64,000 nt of DNA from Roseibaca calidilacus (GTDB lineage Bacteria; Pseudomonadota; Alphaproteobacteria; Rhodobacterales; Rhodobacteraceae): NCBI RefSeq assembly GCF_001517585.1, contig NZ_FBYC01000001.1:310001-374000 (forward strand), given 5' to 3'. Position numbers and translations under genes: made by a program. The notes under the pieces are model-generated. The model was not told where the DNA came from. It ran no database searches and worked only from the letters and a program-made list of their open reading frames with translations. Below are positions 44,524 to 54,302 of this stretch, one piece after another. Position 1 is the first letter of the stretch. Every line of letters begins with the position of its first letter.

Positions 44524-46716
44524 TCAGTAAAAGCTCTGCGGGTCGATATCGACCACCAGCCGCATATTGGCCCCCAGCTTGTGGGGGCGTGTCCAGTCGC
44601 GCAAGGCGGTCTGCAAGGGTGCGCCCTTGGCGGCCTTGACCAGCAGGCGCACCCTGTGTTGCCCGCGAATGCGGGCAATCGGGGCGGGGGCGGGGCCGAA
44701 GACCTGCGCATTGATCCGTCGCAAGGGCGCGTCATTCTGCGCCAGCGCGTTGCCCAGCGCGAACACCGCCTCTAGCTCTGGTCCCGACAGGATGATCCCC
44801 GCCAAACGCCCATAGGGTGGCATTCCCATGGCTTGGCGGGCGTCGGCCTCTGCCTGCCAAAAGGCTTCCTCGTCGCCCGACAGGATGGCGCGGATCACGG
44901 GGTGTTCGGGCTGGCTGGTCTGGATCAGCGCGCGGCCCGGCTTGTCGGCGCGCCCGGCGCGGCCTGCAACTTGGCGCGTCAGTTGAAACACGCGCTCCGC
45001 CGCGCGCAGGTCCGACCCCGACAGCCCCAGATCGGCGTCGATCACGCCTACCAGCGTCAGATGCGGAAAGTTATGCCCCTTTGCCACGATCTGCGTTCCG
45101 ATGATGATATCGGCCCCGCCCTGCGCAATCTCCTCTATCTGGGCTTTCAGCGCGCGGGCGGACCCGAACAGGTCCGAGGACAGCACCGCCACGCGCGCGT
45201 CGGGCCACAGCGCGCGGGCCTCTTCCTCCAGCCGTTCCACGCCGGGGCCGACGGGGGCCATGCGGTCTTCGGCGCTGCATTCGGGGCAGGTGGTGGGGAT
45301 GGGCGCGGTTGCGCCGCATTGGTGGCAAACAAGGCGCTGCAAGAAACGGTGTTCCACCATCCGCGCATCGCAATCCGTGCAGGCGATCTGGTGCCCGCAC
45401 GCGCGGCACATGGTCAGCGGCGCATAGCCGCGCCGGTTCAGGAATAACAGCGCCTGTTCGCCTGCGTTCAAACGCGCCGTAACTGCCGCTTGCAGTGTGG
45501 GCGAGATCCAGCGGTTCGTGGGCAGGTCTTGCCCCCGCAGGTCAATCGCTGCCATCTCTGGCAAGGCATTCGGGCCAAAGCGCGTGGTCAGGTCCAGCCG
45601 CGTGTATTTGCCCGCTTGCGCGTTGGCCCATGTCTCTAGGCTGGGCGTGGCCGACGCCAGCACCACTTGCGCGCCGTTCAGCGCGCCACGCAGCACCGCC
45701 ATATCACGGGCATTGTAGAACACACCCTCTTCCTGCTTGTAGGATGTGTCATGTTCCTCATCGACCACGATCAGCCCAAGGTTCTGGAAGGGCAGGAACA
45801 AAGCTGACCGCGCCCCCACCACCATTTGCGCGCAGCCTTGGCCGACCATGCGCCACAAGCGGCGGCGCTCCGCTTGGGTGACACCCGAATGCCATTCGGC
45901 GGGCTTCGCGCCAAAGCGCTTTTCGACCCGCGTCAGGAACTCTGCGGATAAGGCGATTTCGGGCAAAAGCACCAAGGCTTGCCGCCCTGCGCGCAAGGTT
46001 TCGGCCACTGCTTCCAGATAGACTTCGGTCTTGCCAGAGCCTGTCACGCCTTTCAGAAGCCATGTGCCATAGCCGCCCTGACCCTTGCGCAGGGCCTCTG
46101 CCGCGCGGGCTTGGTCGTCGGACAAAACGGGGCCGGGGCGCGCAGGGTCTAGCCGCGCGAATGGCTGGTCGCGCGGTGCTGCGCGTTCTTGCAACGCCCC
46201 CGCCGCGACCAAGCCGCGCACCACGCTTGTGCCAACCCCCGCCGCTTGCGCCAACTCGCCGGGCGACAGCCCCGCGCCGCCAAATTCATCAAGCGCGGCC
46301 ATGACGCGGGCGCGCGCATCGGTCATCCGGTCGGGCAAGCCATCGCCGCGAAACAGCAGCTTGCGCGTGACCGGACCATCGGCCAGCCCCGGCACGCGGG
46401 TGGCCAGCCGCAGCACCATGGGCAGTTGCGTCAGCGTGTAGTCCGCCAGCCGGGTCAGAAATTCGCGCAACTCTGCGCGCATGGGGGCTGCATCCAGCAC
46501 GCGGATGATCTGGCGCAGTTTCGCACGGTCGAACCGCCCTTCGGCAGGCCCCCAGACCACGCCCACCACGCGGCGCGGCCCCAGCGGCACCTGCACGAAA
46601 GCGCCCAGCCAGCAACCGCCTTCGGGCGCGCGGTAATCCAGCACCCGGCCCAAGGGTTCAGCGGTCAAAACCCCGCAGGGCATGCCTTCGTCATAGAATT
46701 CCGGGGCGTTTTGCAT
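44524..46716 (-). CDS. priA: Primosomal replication protein N' (PriA helicase)
   Basis: DNA helicase of 730 residues that restarts stalled forks. Walker A is [12 protein letters not shown] near residue 225, [13 protein letters not shown] near 319 and the zinc-finger region [17 protein letters not shown] then [19 protein letters not shown] near 436-480. The C-terminal helicase motifs include [15 protein letters not shown]. It ends 8 bases from the repeat. Confidence 0.97.
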   Translation of the reverse strand: MQNAPEFYDEGMPCGVLTAEPLGRVLDYRAPEGGCWLGAFVQVPLGPRRVVGVVWGPAEGRFDRAKLRQIIRVLDAAPMRAELREFLTRLADYTLTQLPMVLRLATRVPGLADGPVTRKLLFRGDGLPDRMTDARARVMAALDEFGGAGLSPGELAQAAGVGTSVVRGLVAAGALQERAAPRDQPFARLDPARPGPVLSDDQARAAEALRKGQGGYGTWLLKGVTGSGKTEVYLEAVAETLRAGRQALVLLPEIALSAEFLTRVEKRFGAKPAEWHSGVTQAERRRLWRMVGQGCAQMVVGARSALFLPFQNLGLIVVDEEHDTSYKQEEGVFYNARDMAVLRGALNGAQVVLASATPSLETWANAQAGKYTRLDLTTRFGPNALPEMAAIDLRGQDLPTNRWISPTLQAAVTARLNAGEQALLFLNRRGYAPLTMCRACGHQIACTDCDARMVEHRFLQRLVCHQCGATAPIPTTCPECSAEDRMAPVGPGVERLEEEARALWPDARVAVLSSDLFGSARALKAQIEEIAQGGADIIIGTQIVAKGHNFPHLTLVGVIDADLGLSGSDLRAAERVFQLTRQVAGRAGRADKPGRALIQTSQPEHPVIRAILSGDEEAFWQAEADARQAMGMPPYGRLAGIILSGPELEAVFALGNALAQNDAPLRRINAQVFGPAPAPIARIRGQHRVRLLVKAAKGAPLQTALRDWTRPHKLGANMRLVVDIDPQSFY

Positions 46717-46795
46717 CGACGTTTCGGGGTTCCTTGAGGGCTTGGCTTACGGTATGACGCCCGCAGCACAAGGTCGCAAGCCGAAGGGAGCAACC

Positions 46796-47449
46796 ATGAA
46801 ATTCTTTGTCGATACCGCCGATGTTACCGCTATCCGGGAGTTGAACGATCTGGGCATGGTGGATGGGGTTACAACCAACCCCTCTCTTATTCTGAAGTCA
46901 GGCCGCGATATCATAGAGGTTACGCGCGAGATTTGCGAGATCGTGGATGGCCCGGTGTCTGCCGAAGTGGTGGCGCTGGAGGCGGACGCCATGATCGCCG
47001 AGGGCCGCAAGCTGGCCGAGATTGCACCGAACATCACCGTCAAGCTGCCGCTGACTTGGGATGGTCTGAAAGCCTGCAAGGTGCTGTCGGGCGAAGGCAA
47101 GATGGTCAATGTCACCCTGTGTTTTTCCGCAAATCAGGCGCTTTTGGCCGCGAAGGCAGGGGCGACCTTCATTTCGCCCTTCATTGGGCGGCTGGATGAT
47201 ATGGCACTGGATGGTTGCGAGCTGATCGAGGATATCCGCACCATTTACGACAATTACGGGTTCGAGACGCAGATCCTTGCGGCGTCGATCCGCTCTGTCA
47301 ACCATGTGCTGGACGTGGCGCGCATTGGCGCAGATGTCATGACCGCCCCGCCAGAGGTGATCCGCAAACTGGCCAACCACCCGTTGACAGATGCAGGTTT
47401 GGCACAATTTATGAAAGATTGGGAAAAAACAGGTCAAAAAATCCTGTAA
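46796..47449 (+). CDS. fsa: Transaldolase/fructose-6-phosphate aldolase
   Basis: TIM-barrel enzyme of 217 residues of the small TalC/FSA group. [29 protein letters not shown] opens it, and the Schiff-base lysine is in NITVKLPLT near residue 83. Either transaldolase or fructose-6-phosphate aldolase activity is possible. Start at 46796; the earlier frame start at 46742 extends into non-homologous sequence. Confidence 0.94.
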   Translation: MKFFVDTADVTAIRELNDLGMVDGVTTNPSLILKSGRDIIEVTREICEIVDGPVSAEVVALEADAMIAEGRKLAEIAPNITVKLPLTWDGLKACKVLSGEGKMVNVTLCFSANQALLAAKAGATFISPFIGRLDDMALDGCELIEDIRTIYDNYGFETQILAASIRSVNHVLDVARIGADVMTAPPEVIRKLANHPLTDAGLAQFMKDWEKTGQKIL

Positions 47450-47506
47450 GCTTTGCTATAGTCCGCCAAAGAACACGAAAAACAGCAGTTAACGGACAGG
47501 CACATC

Positions 47507-48220
47507 ATGTCATCAGCGGCCCTTGGCGCAGAGCTGGAACAGCTTCGCGCGCAAATCCTGTCGGACCCGGCCCTTATTCTGGATGACAAGGACGTTATGC
47601 GCGCCCTTGTCGCCGCTTCCGAGCGCGAGATGGGCACGAATATCGTGGACCTGCGCGGACTGGCCATGGAACGGTTGGAAGCGCGCCTTGACCGGCTGGA
47701 AGAAACCCACCGCGCGGTAATTGCGGCAGCTTATGAAAACCTGTCGGGCACCAATCAGGTGCATCGCGCCATTTTGCGCATGCTGGACCCCACCCAATTC
47801 GAGGAATTCCTGCGCAATCTTGGGTCGGATGTGGCCGAGATATTGCACGTGGATGCGATCAAACTGGTGCTGGAAAGCCCCGAAGCCGGGCCTGACCCGG
47901 CCTTGGAGCGGATTTCCGATGTGTTGGTCGTGGTCGAGCCGGGCTTCGTCGATGATTATATCAATCTTGGCCATGCGCCGACCTCGCGGCAGGTGATCTT
48001 GCGTCAGGCCGTGCCCGCGACCACCCGGCTTTATGGCCAGCGCGCCGCCGATTTGCGGTCAGAAGCCTGTTTGCGGCTGGACCTTGGCACGCAGCGCATG
48101 GGCGGGATGCTGGTCATGGGGTCAGACAACCCGCATACGTTCAAGCCGGGGCAGGGCACGGATCTGCTGTCTTTCTTCGCGGGCATCTTCGAGAGGTCGA
48201 TGCGCCGCTGGCTGGCATGA
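47507..48220 (+). CDS. DUF484 family protein
   Basis: Protein of 237 residues with an N-terminal helix rich in Glu and Leu and a GAF-like C-terminal half, LRLDLGTQRMGGMLVMGSDNPHTFKPGQGTDLLSFFAGIFERSM. This family normally sits next to xerC, whose start overlaps its stop by four bases here. Its role in recombination is not established. Confidence 0.9.
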   Translation: MSSAALGAELEQLRAQILSDPALILDDKDVMRALVAASEREMGTNIVDLRGLAMERLEARLDRLEETHRAVIAAAYENLSGTNQVHRAILRMLDPTQFEEFLRNLGSDVAEILHVDAIKLVLESPEAGPDPALERISDVLVVVEPGFVDDYINLGHAPTSRQVILRQAVPATTRLYGQRAADLRSEACLRLDLGTQRMGGMLVMGSDNPHTFKPGQGTDLLSFFAGIFERSMRRWLA

Positions 48221-49137
48221 TCGCGCCGGCGCTGGGCGACGCGCTGACGCGCTTTTTGCAGCGCAAGCAAAGCTTGGACGGGGCGTCAGCCAATACGATC
48301 GCGGCTTATGCGACCGATCTGCGCGGCTTTCTGGGGTTCATGGCGCAGCATCTGGGCGGGCTGGACAGCCCCCGCGCCTTGGGCGGTATCACGCAATCCG
48401 ACATGCGCGCTTGGATGGCGGATGCGCGCGGACAGGACTTGTCGGCACGCGCCTTGGCGAGGAAACTGTCTGCCGTGCGCGGCTTTGCGCGGTTCATCGC
48501 GGATGACACCGGCATAGACATTTCCGCCATTCTGGCCACCCGTGCGCCGAAACATGCCCGTGCATTGCCCCGGCCCTTGTCGGCCGCGGATGCCCGAGAG
48601 GTGCTGGACCGTGTTGCCTTGCAAACCTGCGCCGAATGGGCGGGACTGCGCGATATGGCCGTGGTCACGCTGCTCTATGGCTGCGGGTTGCGCGTGTCGG
48701 AAGCGCTGTCGTTGACCGGGCGCGACGCCCCCTTGCCAGAAGTGCTGCGCATCTCCGGCAAAGGCGGGCGCGAACGGTTGGTGCCGGTGCTGCCCGTGGC
48801 GCGCCGCGCCGTGGATGCCTACCTGCGCGCCTGCCCCCATGCGCAAGCCCCCGATCTGCCGTTGTTTCGTGCCATGCGCGGCGGCGCGCTGGACCGCCGC
48901 CATGTTGCCCGCGTGATGGAAGCAACCCGCCTGCAACTGGGCCTGCCCGCAAGCGCCACGCCCCATGCGTTGCGCCACTCCTTTGCCACCCATCTGCTGG
49001 CCAAGGGCGGCGATCTGCGCGCCATTCAGGAATTGCTGGGCCATGCCTCTTTGCGCTCGACCCAAGTCTACACGGCGGTTGACACGACCCGCCTGATGGA
49101 TGTTTACGAACGCGCACACCCGCGTGCGCGCGGCTAA
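48217..49137 (+). CDS. xerC: Tyrosine recombinase XerC
   Basis: Site-specific recombinase of 306 residues resolving chromosome dimers at dif. N-terminal SAM-like core-binding domain about residues 10-95; the catalytic domain carries Arg in LLYGCGLRVSEALSL, Lys in SGKGGRERLVPV, HALRHSFATHLL near 255 and the nucleophile Tyr in RSTQVYTAVD near 285. XerD is not in the window. Confidence 0.96.
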   Translation: MIAPALGDALTRFLQRKQSLDGASANTIAAYATDLRGFLGFMAQHLGGLDSPRALGGITQSDMRAWMADARGQDLSARALARKLSAVRGFARFIADDTGIDISAILATRAPKHARALPRPLSAADAREVLDRVALQTCAEWAGLRDMAVVTLLYGCGLRVSEALSLTGRDAPLPEVLRISGKGGRERLVPVLPVARRAVDAYLRACPHAQAPDLPLFRAMRGGALDRRHVARVMEATRLQLGLPASATPHALRHSFATHLLAKGGDLRAIQELLGHASLRSTQVYTAVDTTRLMDVYERAHPRARG

Positions 49138-49153
49138 CCTAAAAGGCCCGCCT

Positions 49154-49843
49154 GTGCTGCTGACCCTCAAAGCCTATTCCGTGCACTTGTTTACGGCTAC
49201 CGGCGCAGTGTTCGCCATGCTGGCGCTGCTGGAAGCCGCCAAGGGCGATTGGGCGATGATGTTCCTGTGGCTGGTCGTGGCCTTCATTGTCGATGGCATC
49301 GACGGCCCGTTGGCGCGGCGCTACCACGTCAAGAAAAACGCGCGGGTCATTGACGGCGTGCTGCTGGACCTGATTATCGACTACCTGACCTATGTCTTCA
49401 TCCCCGCTTTCGCGCTGTTCCAGTCGGACCTGTTGCCGGGCTGGACGGGCTGGGTGGCGATCATCGCGATCACCTTCACCTCGGCACTGTATTTTTCCGA
49501 CTCGCGGATGAAAACCGCCGATAACAGCTTTCAGGGCTTTCCGGGCTGCTGGAACATGGCGGCATTGGTGTTCTTCGCCGTGCAGCCCTCTGCCGGGGTG
49601 ATCCTGGCGGCGGTGGTGTTTCTGGCCGTGGCCATGTTCACGCCGCTGAAGTTTATCCACCCGGTGCGCACCGCGCGCTGGCGGGTGGTCTCGCTGCCCG
49701 TGGCGTTGGTCTGGACGGCGCTGGCAGGCTGGGCGGCTTGGGAAGGGTTCGCGCAACCAACGGCGGTCACATGGGGGCTGATCGTGACCAGCGTGTATCT
49801 GATGACCGTGGGCATCGTGCAACAACTGATCCCGCCACGCTAA
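49154..49843 (+). CDS. pcs: Phosphatidylcholine synthase
   Basis: Integral membrane CDP-alcohol phosphatidyltransferase of 229 residues that joins CDP-diacylglycerol and choline. The motif DGIDGPLARR followed by D and D near residues 51-75 (D-G-x2-A-R-x8-G-x3-D-x3-D form) and several hydrophobic helices identify it; SVHLFTATGAVFAML and DSRMKTADNSFQGFPGCWN support Pcs rather than a general PgsA/PssA. GTG 49154 is chosen because it follows AAAAGG; an ATG at 49100 overlapping xerC is possible. Confidence 0.88.
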   Translation: MLLTLKAYSVHLFTATGAVFAMLALLEAAKGDWAMMFLWLVVAFIVDGIDGPLARRYHVKKNARVIDGVLLDLIIDYLTYVFIPAFALFQSDLLPGWTGWVAIIAITFTSALYFSDSRMKTADNSFQGFPGCWNMAALVFFAVQPSAGVILAAVVFLAVAMFTPLKFIHPVRTARWRVVSLPVALVWTALAGWAAWEGFAQPTAVTWGLIVTSVYLMTVGIVQQLIPPR

Positions 49844-49912
49844 GGCCATTCGCGCTTGCAGCATACCCCGCCACGGCCCTATGGTGGCGCCACCACCAGA
49901 CAGGAGCGGCAG

Positions 49913-50788
49913 ATGGAGATCAAGACAGTCGGCATCGTGGGTGCGGGGCAAATGGGCAGCGGCATTGCGCATGTCTTTGCGCTGTCGGGGCATGATGTGC
50001 TGCTCAGCGACATGTCCGCCGATGCGCTGACAAAGGCCGTTGCGCTGATTGACCGCAACATCGACCGGCAGGTGTCGCGCGGCAAGGTTTCGGCAGAGGA
50101 TAAGGCGGCCGCGATGGCCCGCATCCGCACCACGACCAAGCTGGCCGATCTTGGCCCGACCGACCTGATTATCGAAGCCGCGACCGAACGCGAATCCGTC
50201 AAGGCCGCGATATTCGAAGACCTGCTGCCGCATATCCAGCCGCATACGATCCTGACCTCGAACACCTCGTCCATTTCCATCACGCGGCTTGCCAGCCGCA
50301 CTGACCGGCCGGAAAAGTTCATGGGCCTGCACTTCATGAACCCGGTGCCGGTGATGCAACTGGTAGAGCTGATCCGGGGCATCGCCACGGATGAGCCGAC
50401 CTATAAAACCCTGTTGGGCGTGGTCGAGAAGCTGGGCAAAACGGCGGCGAGTGCAGAGGATTTCCCGGCCTTCATCGTCAACCGCATTCTGGTGCCGATG
50501 ATAAACGAGGCGGTGTATACGCTTTACGAAGGCGTGGGGTCGGTGAAGTCGATTGACGAGTCGCTGAAACTGGGCGCGAACCACCCGATGGGGCCGCTGG
50601 AACTGGCGGATTTCATCGGGCTGGACACCTGCCTTGCCATCATGAACGTGCTGCATGACGGGTTGGCAGATACCAAGTATCGGCCTTGCCCGCTGCTGGT
50701 GAAATATGTCGAAGCGGGCTGGCTGGGGCGCAAGACGCAGCGGGGGTTCTACGACTATCGCGGCGAAACCCCGGTGCCGACCCGTTAA
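49913..50788 (+). CDS. hbd: 3-hydroxybutyryl-CoA dehydrogenase
   Basis: NAD(P)-dependent enzyme of 291 residues. GIVGAGQMGSGIAHVF near residue 7 is the Rossmann loop, SNTSSISIT and FMGLHFMNPVPVM near 110-140 hold the catalytic His, and GFYDY is the standard ending. Works in butyrate, acetoacetyl-CoA or PHB-linked metabolism. Start at 49913 follows CAGGAGCGG; the upstream frame start 49856 is rejected. Confidence 0.93.
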   Translation: MEIKTVGIVGAGQMGSGIAHVFALSGHDVLLSDMSADALTKAVALIDRNIDRQVSRGKVSAEDKAAAMARIRTTTKLADLGPTDLIIEAATERESVKAAIFEDLLPHIQPHTILTSNTSSISITRLASRTDRPEKFMGLHFMNPVPVMQLVELIRGIATDEPTYKTLLGVVEKLGKTAASAEDFPAFIVNRILVPMINEAVYTLYEGVGSVKSIDESLKLGANHPMGPLELADFIGLDTCLAIMNVLHDGLADTKYRPCPLLVKYVEAGWLGRKTQRGFYDYRGETPVPTR

Positions 50789-50793
50789 GGGGG

Positions 50794-51189
50794 TCAATAC
50801 CCCCGTTCAGCCAGCCACGCGCGCATCCATGCGATCTCGCGTTCCTGCGCCTCGATGATCTCGCGCGCAAGGTTTGCGGCGTCGGGGTCTGATCCGTGCT
50901 CCAGCACGATCTGCGCCATGGCGACCGCGCCTTCGTGATGGGGGATCATGCCGCGTATGAAATCGACATCGGCGTCGCCGGTGAAGTCTATCATCATGTC
51001 GGAATGCATGGCGTCATTCGCGGCCATATAGGCGGCGGTCGAGGGGGGCAGATCGGATGTGTCGCCATGGCCCATGGCGCTGTGGTCCATTGTGGAATGG
51101 TCCATATTGCCATGGTTCATCTGGGCATAAGCCACGCCGCCAAGGGTGAGGGCGGTGGCAATGGCGGCGATAAGGGTGGTTTTGGTCAT
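50794..51189 (-). CDS. DUF305 family periplasmic protein, Met/His-rich
   Basis: Exported protein of 131 residues with a signal peptide ([17 protein letters not shown]). Just after cleavage is a Met/His-rich stretch ([21 protein letters not shown], residues about 23-43), then the DUF305 core [32 protein letters not shown] and the Met/His leader are typical of copper-related periplasmic proteins such as CopM. No copper genes are adjacent. Confidence 0.88.
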   Translation of the reverse strand: MTKTTLIAAIATALTLGGVAYAQMNHGNMDHSTMDHSAMGHGDTSDLPPSTAAYMAANDAMHSDMMIDFTGDADVDFIRGMIPHHEGAVAMAQIVLEHGSDPDAANLAREIIEAQEREIAWMRAWLAERGY

Positions 51190-51672
51190 GGGGGTCCTCC
51201 GGTTTGACTGTGTGAATAGCAGGTTCCAGTAGGGGGAAGGAAAGACACGTTGGCGTGAGGCATGGAGAATGTTTCACGTGAAACCTAAGCTATTGAATTT
51301 AAATGTAAATGATTTCTTTGTTGAGCGTGCGGTGGGGCAGGGTGCGTCGCGTCCCGGACGTGATCCGGGGCCTTGCCGCCCGCGCGGGTTGGCCCAGAGG
51401 CCCCGGCTCGGGGGCCGGGGCGTATGGTGCTGGAAGCCCCTGCGCCGTGCAACGTGAGGCACCAAGCGGCGCAAGCGACGTCGCGCGCGGTGGCGCAGCG
51501 CGGGGTGATCTGTGGCGCTTTATGGTGGCCATGTCCGAAAGACGGGGGATCGGCGCGCAGGTGGATGTCAAAGCGCCGCCGCTCGGGGGCGCGTCATGCC
51601 GCAGGCATGCTTTCAGCATGACGCTTGCGCGGCGGGTCTGACGGCCCTTGATTCCGCGCGCGTTGAGCGGTT
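51190..51672. other. 483-base region without a convincing gene
   Basis: Contains a parS site (51270-51285), a short A/T-rich stretch after it (about 51291-51320) and then about 330 bases of very GC-rich sequence. The latter has many short inverted repeats, including GCGTCATGC (51591-51599) with GCATGACGC (51616-51624). A short open frame at 51309-51641 is low in complexity and shows no family. Part may be degenerate intergenic repeats. Confidence 0.5.
51270..51285. promoter_or_regulatory. parS: parS centromere site for ParB
   Basis: TGTTTCACGTGAAACC, 15 of 16 bases identical to the universal parS consensus TGTTTCACGTGAAACA, with a perfect 14-base palindrome GTTTCACGTGAAAC (51271-51284). Lies in a gene-free stretch 80 bases upstream of the DUF305 gene. 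ParB binds here and spreads to organise the origin region. The parAB genes themselves are not in the window. Confidence 0.9.
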
Positions 51673-52266
51673 CTAGTAAGGCGCTTCTTCAGCGATTCTT
51701 TGTGCTATGCTTCGCATTTCTGAAATGATTGACTGACACCTGCCCTGCGTTTTAAGATAGCTCCCAGCTGTTCCAATCCTCTGAGCGCCGATAGAATCTA
51801 AGGCGCGCTTTTTAGACTGACTTGAATCGTGGGCTGCATAGTTGCGCAAAGCTAATAATTTATTCAAAGTATCTTTGTACGATGGATCTTTAAGTACAGT
51901 TGTCAAAAAATTGTTTTCACCAACGAAACGCTTGCACTTGTTGACTATTTCCTTCTGCCCCTTAAAGTCAAAGTAGCCATTTCCAATTATAAGATATTCA
52001 CAAACCTCATCTGTAAGGTTCTTAGGAAATTCAAATCCCTGATAATCTGAAAGCGCACTAGTATTCCTATTGAGACCAGCGATTAAACACTCCAAGAGCA
52101 TTTGCTCAAACTCACGGTATAACTTCATTATCGCATATTCATGCGCCCAACTTATGTGTTTATCACTAGCATTATTTGAGATCGTAAACTCAAGAAATTC
52201 GGTGATTTCAGCGCACTCAGAAATAAAGCGCTCAGCTGGTATTCTCGAACTCTTTTTTTTAGCCAT
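51673..52266 (-). CDS. AT-rich HEPN-like protein of unknown function
   Basis: Protein of 197 residues that I could not name by family. All-helical, charged, with LNKLLALRNYAAHDSSQSKKRALD near residue 135; R141-x4-H146 is the Rx4-6H signature of HEPN ribonucleases (RiboL-PSP or MAE_28990-like type). The 180 bases at 51841-52020 contain only 62 G/C by my count (34 percent), far below the neighbours, so it looks recently acquired. It starts two bases after the parE stop and is on the same strand, so it is probably transcribed with parE. No nucleotidyltransferase-type antitoxin is beside it. Confidence 0.7.
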   Translation of the reverse strand: MAKKKSSRIPAERFISECAEITEFLEFTISNNASDKHISWAHEYAIMKLYREFEQMLLECLIAGLNRNTSALSDYQGFEFPKNLTDEVCEYLIIGNGYFDFKGQKEIVNKCKRFVGENNFLTTVLKDPSYKDTLNKLLALRNYAAHDSSQSKKRALDSIGAQRIGTAGSYLKTQGRCQSIISEMRSIAQRIAEEAPY

Positions 52267-52268
52267 CT

Positions 52269-54218
52269 TTAAACATCCAACTCCTCCACAAACCGCGCGT
52301 TCTCGGAAATATACTGAAACCGCAATTCCGGCTTCTTGCCCATCAGCCGCTCGACAAGGTCCGACGTCTCGCCCGGCAGATCGTCATCCACCGACACGCG
52401 GATCAGGCGGCGTGACGCCGGGTCCATCGTTGTTTCCTTCAAATCCTTCGCGTCCATTTCGCCCAAACCCTTGAAGCGGGACACGTCGATCTTGCCTTTG
52501 CCGCCCAGCCCCTCGGCCAGAAGCCTATCCTTCTCAACCTCGTCCAAAGCGTAAACGCGCTTGGCCCCTTGGGTCAGCCGGAAGAGCGGCGGGCAGGCCA
52601 GATACAGGTGGCCCGCGTCGATCATGGGGCGCATCTGGGTGTAGAAGAAGGTCATCAGCAGCGCCGCGATATGCGCCCCGTCCACATCGGCGTCGGTCAT
52701 GATGATGATCTTGTCATAGCGCAGATCATCTAGCCTGAACTTGTTGCCCAGCCCCACGCCCATGGCCTGACACAGGTCGTTGATCTCGGCATTCGTGGTC
52801 AGCTTGTTCGACGCAGCCCCCAGCACGTTCAGGATTTTGCCGCGCAGGGGCAGCAGCGCTTGGGTTTTGCGGTCGCGGCCCATCTTGGCGGACCCGCCCG
52901 CCGAATCGCCCTCGACAATGAACAGCTCTGTCCCTTCCTTGTTGGTGGCGGAACAATCGACCAGCTTGCCGGGCAGGCGCAGCTTTTTCGTCGCGGTCTT
53001 GCGCGAGGTTTCCTTTTCCTGCCGCCGCCGCAGCCGTTCCTCTGCCCGCAGCACCAGAAAATCAAGGATCGCGCCCGCCGATTTCGGGTCTGCCGCCAGC
53101 CAGTTGTCGAAATGGTCGCGCACCGCGCCTTCGACCATGCGCGCAGCTTCGGTTGTGGCCAGCCGGTCCTTGGTCTGGCCCACGAATTCGGGTTCGCGGA
53201 TAAAGCAGGACACCAGCGCACAGCCGCCCGCCGCCATGTCCTCTCGGGTGATCTGGGCGGCTTTCTTGTTGTTGGCGAGTTCGCCGTAAGCGCGGATGCC
53301 TTTCAGCACCGCCGCCCAGAAGCCCGCCTCATGCGTGCCGCCTTCGGGGGTGGGGACGGTGTTGCAGTAGGATTGCACGAAGCCGTCGCGTGCCGGTGTC
53401 CAGTTGATGGCCCATTCAACGGAACCGGGCTGGTTGAACTTCTCCTGAAAGCTGACCTTGCCGGCGAAGGGTTTGTCGGAATAGGTGACATTGCCGGTAA
53501 GCTGTTCGTTCAGGTAATCGGCCAGCCCGCCGGGGAAGTGGAAGGTCGCTTCCATCGGGGTGTCGCCGTCGGGGATGGCCGATTTCCAGCGGATTTCCAC
53601 GCCGGAAAACAGGTAGGCCTTGGAGCGCACCATGTTCAGCAGCCGCGCGGGGCGGAATTTCAGCGCGCCAAAAATCTCTGCATCCGGGTGGAAGGTGAAG
53701 GTCGTGCCGCGCCGGTTCGGGGCGGGGCCGATCTTGGCCACCGGCCCTTGCGGAATGCCGCGCGAGAAGTCTTGCGCATAAAGCTCTCGATTGCGGGCCA
53801 CTTCCACGCGCAGCCGGTCCGACAGCGCGTTGACCACCGACGCCCCCACGCCGTGCAAGCCGCCCGATGTGGCATAGGCCTTGCCGCTGAACTTGCCGCC
53901 TGCGTGCAGGGTGCAGAGGATCACCTCTAGCGCGGATTTGTCGGGGAATTTCGGGTGCGGGTCGATGGGGATGCCGCGGCCATTGTCGCGGACGGTGATG
54001 GCGTAATCGGCGTGCAGTTCGACTTCGATGCGGTTGGCATGGCCCGCGACGGCTTCGTCCATGGAGTTGTCGAGCACTTCGGCCACCAAATGGTGCAGGG
54101 CGCGTTCATCCGTGCCGCCGATATACATGCCGGGGCGCTTGCGGACGGGTTCCAGCCCTTCCAGCACCTCGATGGACGACGCATCATAGCTGTCGGATTG
54201 CGGCAAAAGGTCGGACAT
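52269..54218 (-). CDS. parE: DNA topoisomerase IV subunit B
   Basis: ATP-driven type II topoisomerase subunit of 649 residues that decatenates chromosomes. The GHKL ATPase domain (VLDNSMDEAVAGHA, DNGRGIPIDPH, SGGLHGVGASVVNALS) is followed by the transducer and the Toprim domain with VEGDSAGGSAKMGRDRKTQALLPLRGKILNV and DADVDGAHI. Being near 650 residues instead of about 800 and reading DSYDASSIEVLEGLEPVRKRPGMYIGGTDE makes it ParE, not GyrB. Confidence 0.94.
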   Translation of the reverse strand: MSDLLPQSDSYDASSIEVLEGLEPVRKRPGMYIGGTDERALHHLVAEVLDNSMDEAVAGHANRIEVELHADYAITVRDNGRGIPIDPHPKFPDKSALEVILCTLHAGGKFSGKAYATSGGLHGVGASVVNALSDRLRVEVARNRELYAQDFSRGIPQGPVAKIGPAPNRRGTTFTFHPDAEIFGALKFRPARLLNMVRSKAYLFSGVEIRWKSAIPDGDTPMEATFHFPGGLADYLNEQLTGNVTYSDKPFAGKVSFQEKFNQPGSVEWAINWTPARDGFVQSYCNTVPTPEGGTHEAGFWAAVLKGIRAYGELANNKKAAQITREDMAAGGCALVSCFIREPEFVGQTKDRLATTEAARMVEGAVRDHFDNWLAADPKSAGAILDFLVLRAEERLRRRQEKETSRKTATKKLRLPGKLVDCSATNKEGTELFIVEGDSAGGSAKMGRDRKTQALLPLRGKILNVLGAASNKLTTNAEINDLCQAMGVGLGNKFRLDDLRYDKIIIMTDADVDGAHIAALLMTFFYTQMRPMIDAGHLYLACPPLFRLTQGAKRVYALDEVEKDRLLAEGLGGKGKIDVSRFKGLGEMDAKDLKETTMDPASRRLIRVSVDDDLPGETSDLVERLMGKKPELRFQYISENARFVEELDV

Positions 54219-54302
54219 GGGCGCGCGATTCCTGATTGGGGGAAGGACACCACCAATAGACCACCGCGCGCGGCAGGGCGCAAGGGATTGCGCCCTGTGT
54301 GG

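Noticed and set aside
51309-51641. Small plus-strand open frame in the gene-free region
   Set aside because: Predicted protein is Gly/Arg/Ala-rich without a family, without a convincing ribosome site, and the DNA is full of inverted repeats.
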